DNA from: Tubulanus polymorphus
Lineage: Eukaryota > Nemertea > Palaeonemertea > Tubulaniformes > Tubulanidae
Length of the DNA: 64,000 nucleotides
Assembly (NCBI RefSeq): GCF_964204645.1
Contig: NC_134026.1
Location: forward strand, 30,938,650-31,002,649
Direction: 5' to 3'
Shown here: positions 11,041 to 22,607 of the stretch, one piece after another
Layout of the letters: every line of letters begins with the position of its first letter
Numbering within the stretch: position 1 is the stretch's first letter
The notes under the pieces: model-generated
What the model was told of the DNA's origin: nothing
Databases searched by the model: none
What the model saw: only the letters and a program-made list of their open reading frames with translations
Made by a program: the position numbers and the translations under genes

Positions 11041-13034
11041 TTATCAACAATATTAATGATGTTATCTCAGATAACAGGTGTAGATAAAAATGATGTTTTT
11101 CTTATTAATATGTTAAGAGGTCATTTGTAAAGTACGTAGGCTTTCTCAGGGATGTGAAGGGCTGATTATTAATCAGTTTTCTTCTGTGCTTCTAACAAGC
11201 ATCCATTTGCACAGTTTACATATCCATGACAGGAGAACGGGCCAAAAATTGGGAACAAACTGAATTCATCATAGATACATTTACTTTGATTTAAACATAT
11301 TCGGAAATTAGATTTTCTTAAAATGATTCTTGAAGACGAACGAGAGCTATTTTCGGAGTTCCGAAGTCTGGAACCTTTAAGTTTTATTATGAATTGTTTA
11401 TGAAATCATTCTCTTTGTGGCTATATTAATGCGTTATGTTTGAACAGAACATTCGCGTGTGGAATTTTTCTGAATTTATTCCTAAGACTCAAATTAAACA
11501 ACTCTGTGGTAATTTATAGTTTTTACTCTGTGTTTAATTGGATTTTTTCCCTACAAAACGCTGTTTAGTTTTAATTGCATCCTGGTAATTACAGATGAGC
11601 TAACGGTTTAAATCGTGTCAGGTCTCTGATGCTGATAACGCGGTAACTTTTTGAGATCTGGAACCAGTTTTCACGAATATAGTTTTACTAAAAATAATCG
11701 ATTTAATTTCATTTAAATCGATTTTTAGAGTTAACGATGTTTTTTTCTGTAACTAACCCAAGGGTCTATTTTCACGGAAAAGTTAAGATATAATCTTAGT
11801 TCTAATTGTTATTGTTGACCTCATAATTCCAACGAGGACAAAAAAAAACTTAAACTTAAGCATTTCAAGCTTGTGTTAAACATTTCCGCGAGGCTGGATG
11901 CAGGGAGCAGTCGCGCAGAGTTAATCTCAAATTTGTGGTTTATCTGCTATCGAATAATTCATCTAATCAATGTCGACAACCAATCCAAATGAAACCCAAC
12001 CCGACTCAATTCAGAAAAACAAGATTTCATTTAAATTTGCGCAACATGAAATCGAACATATGTCAATTTGATAAGACCAAATTGATATCAGAATCTTCGG
12101 CATCTGCAACAATTGTGAAAATTGCAGCTTCTATAAGCAAATATGAGTTCGGCGTCAGAGAGAAACCGGGATGGAAAGTAACGTATTTACACGGGTTCAC
12201 TTCCAGCCAACTAACGGTCATTATTTCTAGTTTGATTGCACGCGTCACGCAACTCGTCGCAGGCAATCACGTGACTCCATGTGCCGGCTTCTTACGGTAG
12301 CAAAATCACGAAGAAACATTTTAGTGTTTTCTAATCTAGAAAAAAAAAAACAATTAGATTAGAAACACTTCCCGAATTCTTCGAGGAGGGAAATATGCTT
12401 TTGATTTAAGATTATTTAATTATTGCCCCTTAAATTTCCGATCAACTACGATTGAAACACGTAGTATTGTACTTTTATTAGAAATATGATCGTTTTAATA
12501 TTATGAGTTCTGAAACTATTGTATTCATGGAATGGTAGGGTAATTGTTATTAGTGAATCACCACACGACTGACTGGTCACCAACACTGATCACTCGTCAT
12601 GTACAACACAAATCTCTAAGCTACGTCTGCCCAATCACTCAGTAAACATGTTTTTGGGTTCGAGTCCTGTTAGGGTGTTTATGCTTTGGTCTGATGATTT
12701 CTTGTTTTTTTGGTGGAATAATTTCCTGGAATATACGGCCGTGCATGTAATGCGCTTTCAGCAAAGTTATGATAAACTCCACTAGACTTTGTGTATCAGA
12801 TGTACTTATACAATTTGTATGTTTGGACGTAAATGTTTGTTTCAATTTTCGCCCAGTTTAACTTTGTTAATTCACCTCTTAATAATCGGGGTACACTTAC
12901 TCGTAATGTTTCCGATAATCAAAAGCAAACTGACGATTAACATGCATCGGTTTAAAGCAGCACCTGCTATCTTCAGTCGGTCTGTTCGGTTACGGTCTAA
13001 AGAGAATTACATCTTCATAAACATTGATGAAACA
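11041..13034. other. gene-free stretch
   Basis: Contains a MITE-like end (GGGTCTATTTTCACGGAAAAG) near 11762 and the hairpin at 12323-12368. The 121-codon frame at 11935-12300 (+) lacks any motif. Near 12656 the word GGGTTCGAGTCC resembles a Pol III B box without a convincing A box. Confidence 0.5.
12323..12368. repeat. hairpin with poly-A loop
   Basis: AGTGTTTTCTAATCTA (12323-12338) pairs with TAGATTAGAAACACT (12354-12368), a 15-bp stem with one bulge around an A10 loop. There is no flanking gene that it could terminate; it may be a relic foldback. Confidence 0.55.
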
Positions 13035-13110
13035 CTCTCAGTCCATGCTGTAAGGATTATGTAGACAGTCCCAATAAGAAGGAACAAAAAATGCATACAT
13101 ATTTATTATT
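13035..13110 (-). mobile_element. family tail of the reverse-strand hammerhead-like array
   Basis: CATTGATGAAACACTCTCAG and the following sequence are the reverse complement of the family's distal tail (CAGAGTGTTTCATCAATGG). The 13.1-13.8 kb array is therefore a family member whose core region expanded. Confidence 0.5.
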
Positions 13111-13780
13111 ACATGTTTCGTCTATATTCTAATAGTCATCTTCAGGAATACTGTATTCCTTGAGCTAGTGTAGTTTATTCAACGTTTCGACTTTATCCTA
13201 ATAGTCATCTTCAGGAATACTGTATTCCTTGAGTTAGTGTAGTTTATTCAACGTTTCGACTTTATCCTAATAGTCATCTTCAGGAATACTGTATTCCTTG
13301 AGCTAGTGTAGTTTATTCAACGTTTCGACTTTATCCTAATAGTCATCTTCAGGAATACTGTATTCCTTGAGCTAGTGTAGTTTATTCAACGTTTCGACTA
13401 TATCCTAATAGTCATCTTCAGGAATACTGTATTCCTTGAGCTAGTGTAGTTTATTCAACGTTTCGACTTTATTCTAATATTCATCTTCAGGAATACTGTA
13501 TTCCTTGAGCTAGTGTAGTTTATTCAACGTTTCGACTTTATCCTAATAGTCATCTTCAGGAATACTGTATTCCTTGAGCTAGTGTAGTTTATTCAACGTT
13601 TCGACTTTATTCTAATAGTCATCTTCAGGAATACTGTATTCCTTGAGCTAGTGTAGTTTATTCAACGTTTCGACTATATCCTAATAGTCATCTTCAGGAA
13701 TACTGTATTCCTTGAGCTAGTGTAGTTTATTCAACGATTCGACTACATTCTAATAGTCATCTTCAGCAATACTCAGAATT
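13111..13780 (-). repeat. 69-bp tandem array, hammerhead-like unit, ten cores (- strand)
   Basis: TCATCTTCAG (reverse complement of the CTGAAGA core) recurs at 13136, 13205, 13274, 13343, 13412, 13481, 13550, 13619, 13688 and 13757, exactly 69 bp apart. Read on the - strand a unit is CTGAAGA-U, a stem GACU...AGUC, GAAACGUU, then GAAUAAAC. GUAUUC precedes CTGAAGA and pairs with GAAUA, giving a stem I. All units except the last (TTCGAATCG) keep the GAAAC core. The period is not a spacer/repeat structure, so it is not CRISPR. Confidence 0.85.
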
Positions 13781-16096
13781 CCTTCTTCAGTATTTCTGTC
13801 GGTGATTATATCCATCATACATCCCAAGTTTTCTTGTAAATGAATATGCAAATATTCATCTTAATTACTGTAGATGACTATCGTAATATTCGGACTCTAT
13901 CATCTTTCTTATTGTGAGATTTCATATTAACTTCATCTTCATTCAACTAAAAACCTAACTGTGTTATTCACCTGTATTCCGTGAATAAAAACTGCTCTGT
14001 GAGAAATACTACACCACGCAATAACTACACGAACTGCAGCGAAAGACCCTCATTTTGTCGTAGTATCATTTGTATGGTTTTCCTGGAATTAGAATTGTCC
14101 ATCGAGTAGCTGACATTTCCTCGAGATTGAAAAATAGGAATCAGACCCGTTAATTAAGCGTGTAATTCCAAGCGTATCATCGCTCAGAGCTCTTTAGCAC
14201 CGCAGCCGCTCCAGCTCTTTAACACCGCTCAAACTTACATTTCAAACGTTGCGTTTGAAGTTTTGATATTATTGATAACGACAAGAACTTACAGTTCGGA
14301 TGAAGCGTATGGTATGAATTCTCTTTACCTGAGAGCTCACTCGCAGACAAACATCAATAAATGCAATGATGCGTCGACATCAAATAGTTACAACGTTTTC
14401 AATTTTGATAATTGTTTTTGCCCGAACTGAATTCTGTTAACATCAAGCACCTGCAGCTCAACAGGTTGTGCGTATACTCTAACTGCGCGGTCAGTCAGAA
14501 TAAGTTAGTTTTCAGGATCTAAATTTGGCTCTAGGTTTCCGAAAGGTGTGACCGGTGAGTTTACAAAGGGAGCAATCAAGTAAATAAAAGAGGTGATCAT
14601 TCCTATTCTAAGAAAAGAAAAATATTTTCAAATGAACTGGTTCTAACTTTATATTCAAACTTAATCTGAAAACCGTTGGTATTTTTCCCTGTTTAACCGT
14701 GTTGAATGGAAACCTAAAACTCGAGTGCTCTTATAGTGATAAACTCGGTTCTACATAGAGTGGGACCCAGGGGTTAACTCGTGTATCGGTTCTACAGAGA
14801 GTGGGACCCAGGGGTTAACTCGATTGACTTGAAGTTGAGTTAACCGCAGAGTTTGAGTCACCAGCTCTGTTAAAACCGGCCCCTGAAAACAGTAAAAGCT
14901 GGGTCCAGTTTTATAGACAGTAATTCGCTAACAAAAATAGAATCAGTCCAATATAATGTACAATACACGAAAGCTCTACTCGGCCGTCAGGTAATTGGAT
15001 ACATCGATTTGAAGTTGTATTCATCTTTGTGATCTTTTTGATGTCGGTTCTTCGTTCAAAACACACACAACTTCAGTGACTGAATTAAAGGTTCCACGAA
15101 TTGATTCAGATTAAAGAAAACAAAATTTATCCCTCTATTTTTTGCCGAAGTCAATTTTTTCTCTACGCGTCAGAAACTGATAGAAAGTCGCGCGGATGGT
15201 CATTGATTAAAAAGGATCGTCACTCGCACGATGCTCAAATGAATCAATTTTCTCAGTATTTTTTGAAATTGAAATTGAAATTGAAATTTTTTTCATTACG
15301 ACGTTACATTATTGGACGATATAATAAGTATGATTAAACGAAGAAAAATGAAACAGGATAATGAGGCTACACGGAGAGACTGAAACAGTCTATCTAATTC
15401 TATTTGTATTTTCGATCCGACCATCATCGGTATAGAATATGGAGCTATTTTTTCGAAGAAGTTTCGCTCTTAGAGATTTGTAAGATGAAAGGGGGAGCAC
15501 GAGGATGCATAGAGATGAATGTATTCTCGAGTTGTCTGTGTTCAGTGTAGTTTTTTTTGCTGCTGTTAATTACGGTCGCTGCCCTGCGGCGTTGTCTCAC
15601 TGACAATAACTGATCCGCAGGAAATTATGCCTAGCGTAAGAAAAAGCGTCCACGACAACAATCAATCCACGCGACAAAAAAAAACTGAAATATTTATCAC
15701 GTGTGTTTTTTTACGTTACTGTGGCAAGTAAGGATCAGTCAGGTTAAGTTATGCGTAATGAGGGAAAGCCTCATTTTATCTATCAGGATTTAAAAGTTAC
15801 CGATACGAAATGATGTTGTTATTCCCTTGATTGATGACATCTAGAATTAGTTTGCAACATAAATATTGCATTACGGTAATATCTTGTTTCGTAATACTAA
15901 ATTTCGGCATTTTCACAGTTAAATGGTTTATAAACTGACGGGTTTTGTCCCTTTATACTCGCAGGAATATGAAGCCCAAATTCTCTCTTCAGACACGCGG
16001 CCCAGGTTGTTGTAGTGTGAAGTGTGGACGATCAGTTTTTATTTTCAATTGAAAATGTATCAAGTGAAGTTCTGAACACATGTTAGGTGAAGATAA
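13781..16096. other. gene-free stretch with small duplications
   Basis: A ~40-bp segment (GAGTGGGACCCAGGGGTTAA) is duplicated at 14757-14784 and 14799-14825. A (GAAATT)n tract lies at 15268-15291. A partial copy of the 5.3-kb repeat lies at 16017-16085. No gene is supported; the frame at 15101-15337 has no motif. Confidence 0.5.
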
Positions 16097-16370
16097 GGGG
16101 TTTGCAGGATTCAGGCTGAGGGTTTGCAGGATTCAGGCTGAGGGTTTGCAGGATTCAGGCTGAGGGGTTGCAGGATTCAGGCTGACGGGTTGCAGGATTC
16201 AGGCTGAGAGGGTTTGCAGGATTCAGGCTGGAGGGGGTCGCAGGATTCAGGCTGAGGGTTTGCAGGATTCAGGCTGAGGGTTTGCAGGATTCAGGCTGAG
16301 GGTTTGCAGGATTCAGGCTGGAGAGTTTGCAGGATTCAGGCTGAGGGTTTGCAGGATTCAGATCTCATCG
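16097..16370 (+). repeat. 22-bp minisatellite, about 12 copies
   Basis: The unit is GGGTTTGCAGGATTCAGGCTGA with small length variants. The same GGTTCAGGCTGAGAGGGTT core builds the 24-bp minisatellite at 44552-44718, so the two arrays share an ancestor. Confidence 0.85.
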
Positions 16371-16800
16371 CAGCAATCTCTACTCGCATTCAGATTTCAT
16401 CGCCATCATTTTTCTCTCATTAGTTGGGAAAGTATATTTATCTTGAAAGAAAAGCTTTCCAACACGTGGGGGAATAATGATTGTGAATTAAAAACCTCTC
16501 GACCAGCAGTGCCGTCTTTCATATCGACTCCGACAAATCATCGTGAATTTCATTAATAAAATCTAAAATGCTGTCTTAACGCCGACAGATAACGGCGGTT
16601 AAGGGGCGTTTTATCTGCGCATAGATAACCAACGCTTCGATAAGAAAACTTCCGTATAACAATCCGTTATTTACTTACCTAAATCTAAGTGCAATTATCT
16701 TGACGTAATTGCTGATTATAGCTTAAATCAACCGGTGTCAGGCTGTTTAAATTCTGCTATTTATTGTGAACAGTGATTGAACACTGCGTGTTATAAAGAT

Positions 16801-16990
16801 GATATTGAAGATCCCACCATTAGCTCAAGGAAACATTTCGAACTCTTATCGTTCTTAGTGTAGGATTTTATATCATCTTTACAACACAGATTCAGAGAAT
16901 GTTTCATCTGTCGAGACTTTTAGGATATAATCGAAAAAGCCATTAGCTCAAGGAACCATTTCTGACTTTTTAGTTATACGTGGTGTTAGA
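16801..16990 (+). mobile_element. fragment of hammerhead-like repeat family (tail)
   Basis: TTAGCTCAAGGAAACATTTCG, AGTGTAGGATTTTATATCAT and GATTCAGAGAATGTTTCATC are the family tail words in order. A second degenerate AGCTCAAGGAACCATTTC follows at about 16941. The ribozyme-like core is decayed here. Confidence 0.5.
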
Positions 16991-17852
16991 TTGTATATAG
17001 ATCTTAGTGATAACCATTGACGAGACGCTATTCGTGTTGTGACGATATTATAACGAGAATCCCACAACATTGATCCTTTTTAATAATTTGCTTTTAGCTT
17101 GTAACTGTTTCTATGTTATTTCATTTTCTGACTTAATTTTTTTCGTCATTATTGTGAGATTCTCGTTGCATTTTTGAAAGATTATTAAGGGAAGTATTGT
17201 CATACATTCTCCTATACGATTGTCTCAGCATCCACTGTATTTTCAATCAGGAATATGACCACGGTTCGCGTCTGGGGCTCCTGTTGACAGAAAGAATAGT
17301 TACTCCGGCCGAATCAATCGCTGCCGTGATTGCCGTTCCATTTATTTCGTGGCATGGTAATTATATTTAGTGACGACGTGTGGAATCCCACTGAGGACTG
17401 GCGTATAAAAGAAATCTAAGTGACCACAAAAACAAACGTTCCCGCCGGAACACTGACCAAAATATCGTTAGACGCACGGATTTATGGACGAATATTGCTG
17501 CTGCTTTCCCTAAGAGACGCAAAATAGCAATTCGTATAAATGTAACGCTGTAATATATATAAGAAAGCTGAAGTAAACTCGGTTAACAGAAGACCTGTTT
17601 TTTACCCCGGACTCAGATTTACCGCACCTGGCAATATATACAACAAGTTTCCTGACTCCAATTTATGAACGATCCTTGTTCCGAGTGTCCGACTGGAATT
17701 CGGGTGTTACCTCGGACATAGTGTAATAGTCCCGTGAGATCCGAGGCAAGCGGAGTATAGTTCACGAGGATGTACCTGAATAACTTTATATTTCCAGTTA
17801 TGAATAATTCACAGTACTGAATAACTGTATCACATTGTAATATTTAAGTGGT
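16991..17852. other. gene-free stretch
   Basis: No supported gene, RNA or repeat was seen. Confidence 0.45.
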
Positions 17853-19565
17853 ACTTTAAAATCATTGATTTCAATGCGATAGAATAATACAATATTGATG
17901 CAATGCATCGGATGTCCGCACTGTGCTGAACCACTTTGCATATTGCATTTTTGACATGTTGTTTTGAATCTAAAATTTCTCGCATGATTTGCAACCGTTC
18001 TCCCCTCGGATAGTTAAATGATACCCCGAGGTTATTCTGAGATAATCCCCGATGAATTTTGTTTAATCTATCGTTGTGAAAATACTCGTCAAAAAGCGGT
18101 TTGAACGTTGTTACAGTTGGTGGCGTAATTAGCTTAGTTAGGTTGAATTTGATATGAAAAATACTAAAAATGTCCCCCTGGAAATGTCCATAAAGTGTCG
18201 AAGTTTCACACTGAGTTTTTATGATAATCAAATTAAGTAAAGATTTATGTAAGATGAACAAGAAACGCGAAATTTTTTAACTAGATAGAATTCTATAGAA
18301 TTGACTTGTGATTCTGTTCTGGATGAATAGTTGCGGGATTCCCATTCAAATGAATAATGACGTCACTGGAGATTCCACTCTATGAATTCCAGTCGAGCAT
18401 GTCAGTGATCATACCGGTCAGTGTGGCCGAAGGGTAGGTCGATCGCCTCAGAGACCGGAGGTTAGAGATCGAATCCTCGCTTGGGTGGCCGCTTTGAAAT
18501 ACGAAACACACACAAAACTTAAATAGATAGAATGATTAACTTTTTTCATTTTGTTCCAAAAAATCGAAATTTTCTGTTTCTATTTAGTTCCCGATAATAT
18601 TTAGTAATCGGCAGTAAATCTAGACACGGGTTTGATGGGTTCAGGTGTCCTTCAGAGTCGATACAATATACAAGAAATAAGTTTATCGTTTGGTAAGATT
18701 CGAATTTCTTTTTAGATTGTATAAAGATATATTTCGAAATTAAAAAATAAATCTTTTTTCACGCCCTAAAATAGAACCCGATATTCACGCATATTGTTTT
18801 CAAGGAGATTGAATTGAACATGCGCGAACTTTCTACAATAAATCACTCAATATTGCAGATAATGAATATTTCATTAATTGGTAACTAACGCGATGTTACT
18901 GAATCCGTCGTGAGTACTTTTTAAATCATTGATTTAAATGCAATGATGTCGATGGATTTAGAAGTATATTTTTAACGCCGTAAAAACTTGTCTAAGTGGT
19001 ACTGTAATATTCGATGGGCCTCGTAATGAACTTATTACAGAGGCCCCTCGTCAACATTTAGCCAGGAGTCCGGCGGTTTTTTTACGCTGTTAAAACATTT
19101 AGAAATGTTTTTTTACGCATTGATAACTACTATGAGTTACTTAAAGGGTACTTCATGAGTTAATGTGCACTTCGTCATCGATATTGGAGTTTAGAAATAA
19201 TAATAACGTTCATTTTTTTCATTTAACGTTCATCAATCAAATTTCATGACCGTTATTTTCGTACTTTCCTTTTAATTATGAATTACAAATTTCAAAGGCA
19301 GTTTTAATAGGGTGGTGTATGAGTTGATGTGCACTACGTCATCAATATTGGGGCTAGACCGGTTGCCGGTGAACTGAATTAAATTGAATTGAAATTGTCG
19401 ATACCACCAAATAGTGTCCATGGAGATGTAAATATCAGGCCAGCGATTTCAGTGGTACGTCATGTATTCTTTCAAAGCATCAATAAACTATAAAATTAGC
19501 TTCATTTTTAAATCATTGAATTCAATGCGAAGATGACGCTCGATTTAGAAACATATTTCTGTAGT
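17853..19565. repeat. region of degenerate direct repeats
   Basis: TTTAAATCATTGATTTAAATGC-type words recur at about 17856, 18921 and 19507. ATGAGTTRATGTGCACTWCG, followed by TCATCRATATTGG, recurs at about 19156 and 19319. These are old duplications. The 143-codon frame at 17830-18261 (-) ends inside one of them and is not called as a gene. Confidence 0.45.
18415..18500 (+). mobile_element. tRNA-derived SINE head or tRNA pseudogene
   Basis: TGGCCGAAGGG (18424-18434) fits the Pol III A box and GATCGAATCC (18467-18476) fits the B box, with about 33 bp between them. GTGTGGCCGAAGGGTAGG resembles the D arm of serine or leucine tRNAs. A standard anticodon arm and acceptor stem cannot be folded, so it is not an intact tRNA. 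It is followed by an AC-rich A-rich tail (AAACACACACAAAAC), as expected for a SINE. Confidence 0.45.
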
Positions 19566-20092
19566 TGCCGTTTTAACGATTGCAAACAGTCCTGGAATTC
19601 AAGTGTAGTACACAGCGATACGAATCTGAATGTTACAATGAAAGAAAATCGATAAAGATTAAAGACGTTTTCATTTGTTTTTATTTGCGAATCGTTGATG
19701 AAAGAAACATTTTAAATTGCGTCGTTTAACTGAAGACTCATTAAAACTCCTCTCTAATAGATCGGCACAGCTCATGAGATCGTATTTGTTAATTTTCGAT
19801 TCTGGCAACTGGAATCAAAATATCATGAATTCGTTCGTCATGAATAAAATGTCGCGATAAATCATCGCGTGCCAGAAATCGAGATATCAAACCATCAGTT
19901 TCATAAATCTAAATTCAAAAAACGGTGACTTCGCTTCAAAACGTTCAACATTCGCACACAGTCTGAAAGTCATTATCTAACTATTTAAGAAGCGGTGGTA
20001 TTTATCACCTTCAGCCAGTCTTCTAATCTTAGAGTTGTCATTTTCGTTTTGATTACTTTTCCCGATGTGTTTTTATAGCGCTCTGCACATTG
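19566..20092. other. gene-free stretch
   Basis: Ordinary AT-rich sequence. No gene or RNA was recognised. Confidence 0.5.
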
Positions 20093-20790
20093 AATGGTAG
20101 GAGAGGGAGGCAGGGAGGAGAGGGAGAGAGGGAGAGATGGAGAGAGGGAGGCAGGGAGGAGAGGGAGGCAGGGAGGAGAGGGAGAGAGGGTGGAGAGGGA
20201 GGAGAGGGAGACAGGGAGGAAAGGAAAGCAGAGAGAGGGAGGCAGGGAGGAGAGGGAGAGAGGGTGGAGAGAGGCAGTGAGGGATGGAGAGGGAAGAGGG
20301 AAGAGAGAGGGAGAGAGGATAGGAGGCAGGGAGGAGAGGAAAGCAGAGAGAGGGAGGCAGAGAGAGGGAGGCAGGGAGGAGAGGGAGGGAGGGAGGGAGG
20401 AGAGGGAGGAAAGGGAGGCAGGGAGGAGAGGGAGAGAGGGTGGAGAGGGAGGCAGAGAGAGGGAGGCAGGGAGGAGAGGGAGGGAGGGAGGGAGGAGAGG
20501 GAGGAAAGGGAGGCAGGGAGGAGAGGGAGAGAGGGTGGAGAGGGAGGCAGAGAGAGGGAGGCAGGGAGGAGAGGGAGAGAGGGTGGAGAGGGAGGCAGAG
20601 AGAGGGAGGCAGGGAGGAGAGGGAGAGAGGGTGGAGAGAGGCAGTGAGGGATGGAGAGGGAAGAGGGAAGAGAGAAAGGGAGAGAGGCAGTGAGGGATGG
20701 AGAGGGAAGAGGGAAGAGAGAAAGGGAGAGAGGATAGGAGGCAGGGAGGAGAGTGGAATAAGAGAGAGAGAGAGAGTGCGAGGAGAGACA
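20093..20790 (+). repeat. ~0.7-kb polypurine (GGGAGA/GGCAGG) minisatellite
   Basis: The + strand is almost pure A/G, with only scattered C and T at GGCAGG and GGTGGAG positions. Higher-order units such as GGAGAGGGAGAGAGGGTGG and GGAGGCAGAGAGAGGGAGG recur. Open frames in three frames on each strand follow from the absence of T-containing stops and encode only R/E/G or S/P/L low-complexity peptides. It ends ~700 bp before the adrenergic-receptor start codon. Such tracts can form triplex or G-rich structures; any regulatory role is inference. Confidence 0.9.
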
Positions 20791-21399
20791 AGGAAAAGAG
20801 ACTTCACTTGTTATTCTTAGAGCATACACGTCATCCAAGCTCAATTGAATTAAAAAGCTAAAAGCAATCCATCGGATTGGTAAAATTGCACACGCCTAAT
20901 AAGCCCCAAGCGGGCTATGTCAAGTCGGTATTGTCTTGTAAATGAACTTAAATAAATGCAAAAATTCGTCTCGTTTATTCAGTGAAACTTCATTAAGTCT
21001 ACTGCTTTATAAGTATGTTCTAACCGTGGTCTGCGCGTCGCTGCGACACAGAGAGAGCGAGAGAGAGAGTGAGAGACGACGGATCGAACATTCGATGAGC
21101 AATCATCAATTTCACCAAGCCGCGCTCCCTGGATAACCTATATTGCCATAATCCATCATTACATCAACGTTCTTTGACGTTTGCTGAAATCGGTTAAAGT
21201 CAATATTTGATTCGCTATACGTGTATATTGTCTGTATATATGTATAACTAGCTTGAGTATAATAGAATTAGGAATACATAAGACCCCTTTAATAACGTCA
21301 GTCAATTCTCTTCAAACAACAGACGAAGCCGTTGAAAACCATTAGTAAACGTTTGTTCGTAAATAATATTTAAATAGTTTTGACGTTTTCTAATTTCAG
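20791..21399 (+). other. upstream region of the adrenergic-like receptor gene
   Basis: A second GAGAGAGCGAGAGAGAGAG patch lies at 21051-21075. At 21384-21399 TTTTCTAATTTCAG followed by ATGATC looks like a 3' splice acceptor, so the 5' UTR of the downstream gene may begin in an unseen upstream exon. No clear core promoter was recognised. Confidence 0.35.
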
Positions 21400-21505
21400 A
21401 TGATCTAAAGATTGCCGTCTAATCACCAGCCGATATCAGATTCGGCGTTCAGAAAATGTATGATAATCTTCCGGCGTCTTCGTTCGTTCGAACTGACAGC
21501 GACAG

Positions 21506-22607
21506 ATGAAGGCAGCAGGTGACAGTCATAACAAGTTATATATGGAAATACATACATTTAGTGAACGCTACGAACCGAATTCAAACTCGACGACATTTTC
21601 ACAAAATGCTTCATTCGACGTTTACATCGCCGAAAAAGAAACGGATTTATTCGCAAACGAAACCGCCTTGAACGTTACGTTGAATCTGACGTTAAACAAG
21701 GAGAATTTTCATTTACCGACGGCCGTTGTTTCCGGTATGTTCCTGTCGATTATAATCAGTATGACTATCGGAGGGAATGTTCTCGTCTTGTTGGCGGTGT
21801 TCGTCAACTCTCATCTCAGGAGTACCACTAATATATTCATAGTTAATCTAGCAGTCGCCGATCTCTTACTAGGCACTGCCGTCTTACCTTTTTCGGCCAG
21901 CAAAGAAGTTATAAATTATTGGGCATTTGGTCAGACTTTCTGTGATATTTGGGCCGCGGTTGATGTTTTGTGTTGTACGGCGTCCATTATGAGTTTATGC
22001 GTGATAAGTATCGATCGATATATCGGAGTTACTCGACCGTTACAACACTCGACGATAATGACAGAAAAAAGAGCAATAATTATAGTATTATGTGTATGGA
22101 TAGCATCTATAGCAATCTGTGTAGCACCCCTCGTCGGTTGGAAGGAACCTCCCGATCCTAACCCGTTGGTGTGTACGGTCACCGAACAATTAGGATATGT
22201 GATATTTTCAGTCTCGTGGTCGTTTTATATTCCCCTGATCATAATTCTGATCGTTTACTTCCGGATCTATCGCGAGGCCTTGAAACAATCGCGTTTCCTA
22301 GCAACCGGAATTAAAACGTCGAAAGGTGGCGCTAAAGACGATGCAGCTGCGACGATTACGTTACGAGTTCATACCGGTGGTACCCGCGGCGGTACCGGCG
22401 GTAACGCGGGTGCTAGGGATCAGCCCTATACCAGTTCAAGTTCCAGCGAGCATTCGGACAGTTCTGGTAGAAAGTATCACTCTAGACTGACCCTAGCCGG
22501 TAAAATGGCTAAGTTTAAAAGGGAGAAGAAAGCCGCACAAACGTTAGGAATAGTCGTCGGTGTTTTCATCCTGTGTTGGTTCCCGTTCTTTTTTATTCTA
22601 CCTTTAG
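21506..22607 (+). CDS. alpha-1-adrenergic-like amine GPCR, exon 1 (N-terminus to TM6)
   Basis: This exon encodes residues 1-368 of a class-A biogenic-amine receptor. The start ATG follows an in-frame TGA at 21494; a second Met lies at residue 13. The N-terminus has five N-glycosylation sequons (N27, N34, N51, N56, N60). Landmarks are GGN in TM1 (N91), LAVAD in TM2 (D119), C146, the amine-binding D153 (AAVDVLCCTASIM), DRY 170-172, W198, C223 in ECL2, serines 235 and 239 at the catechol positions of TM5, P243, a long Gly/Ser-rich ICL3, and KREKKAAQTLGIVVG then CWFPFF in TM6. The VLCCTASIM and ISIDRYIGV wording is that of vertebrate alpha-1 receptors, expected to signal through Gq/calcium at the plasma membrane. 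It ends with the donor G|GTGAGT at 22608. An alpha-type octopamine receptor is the main alternative. Confidence 0.93.

Noticed and set aside
11935-12300. 121-codon open frame (+)
   Set aside because: No domain, no context; ends beside a hairpin.
10382-13780. CRISPR array
   Set aside because: The 69-bp units are repeated in full with no unique spacers, and the genome is animal.
17830-18261. 143-codon open frame (-)
   Set aside because: Overlaps a degenerate repeat shared with 18.92 and 19.51 kb; no motif or codon signature.
19985-20844. long S/P/L and R/E/G open frames on both strands
   Set aside because: Produced by the polypurine minisatellite, open in many frames at once.
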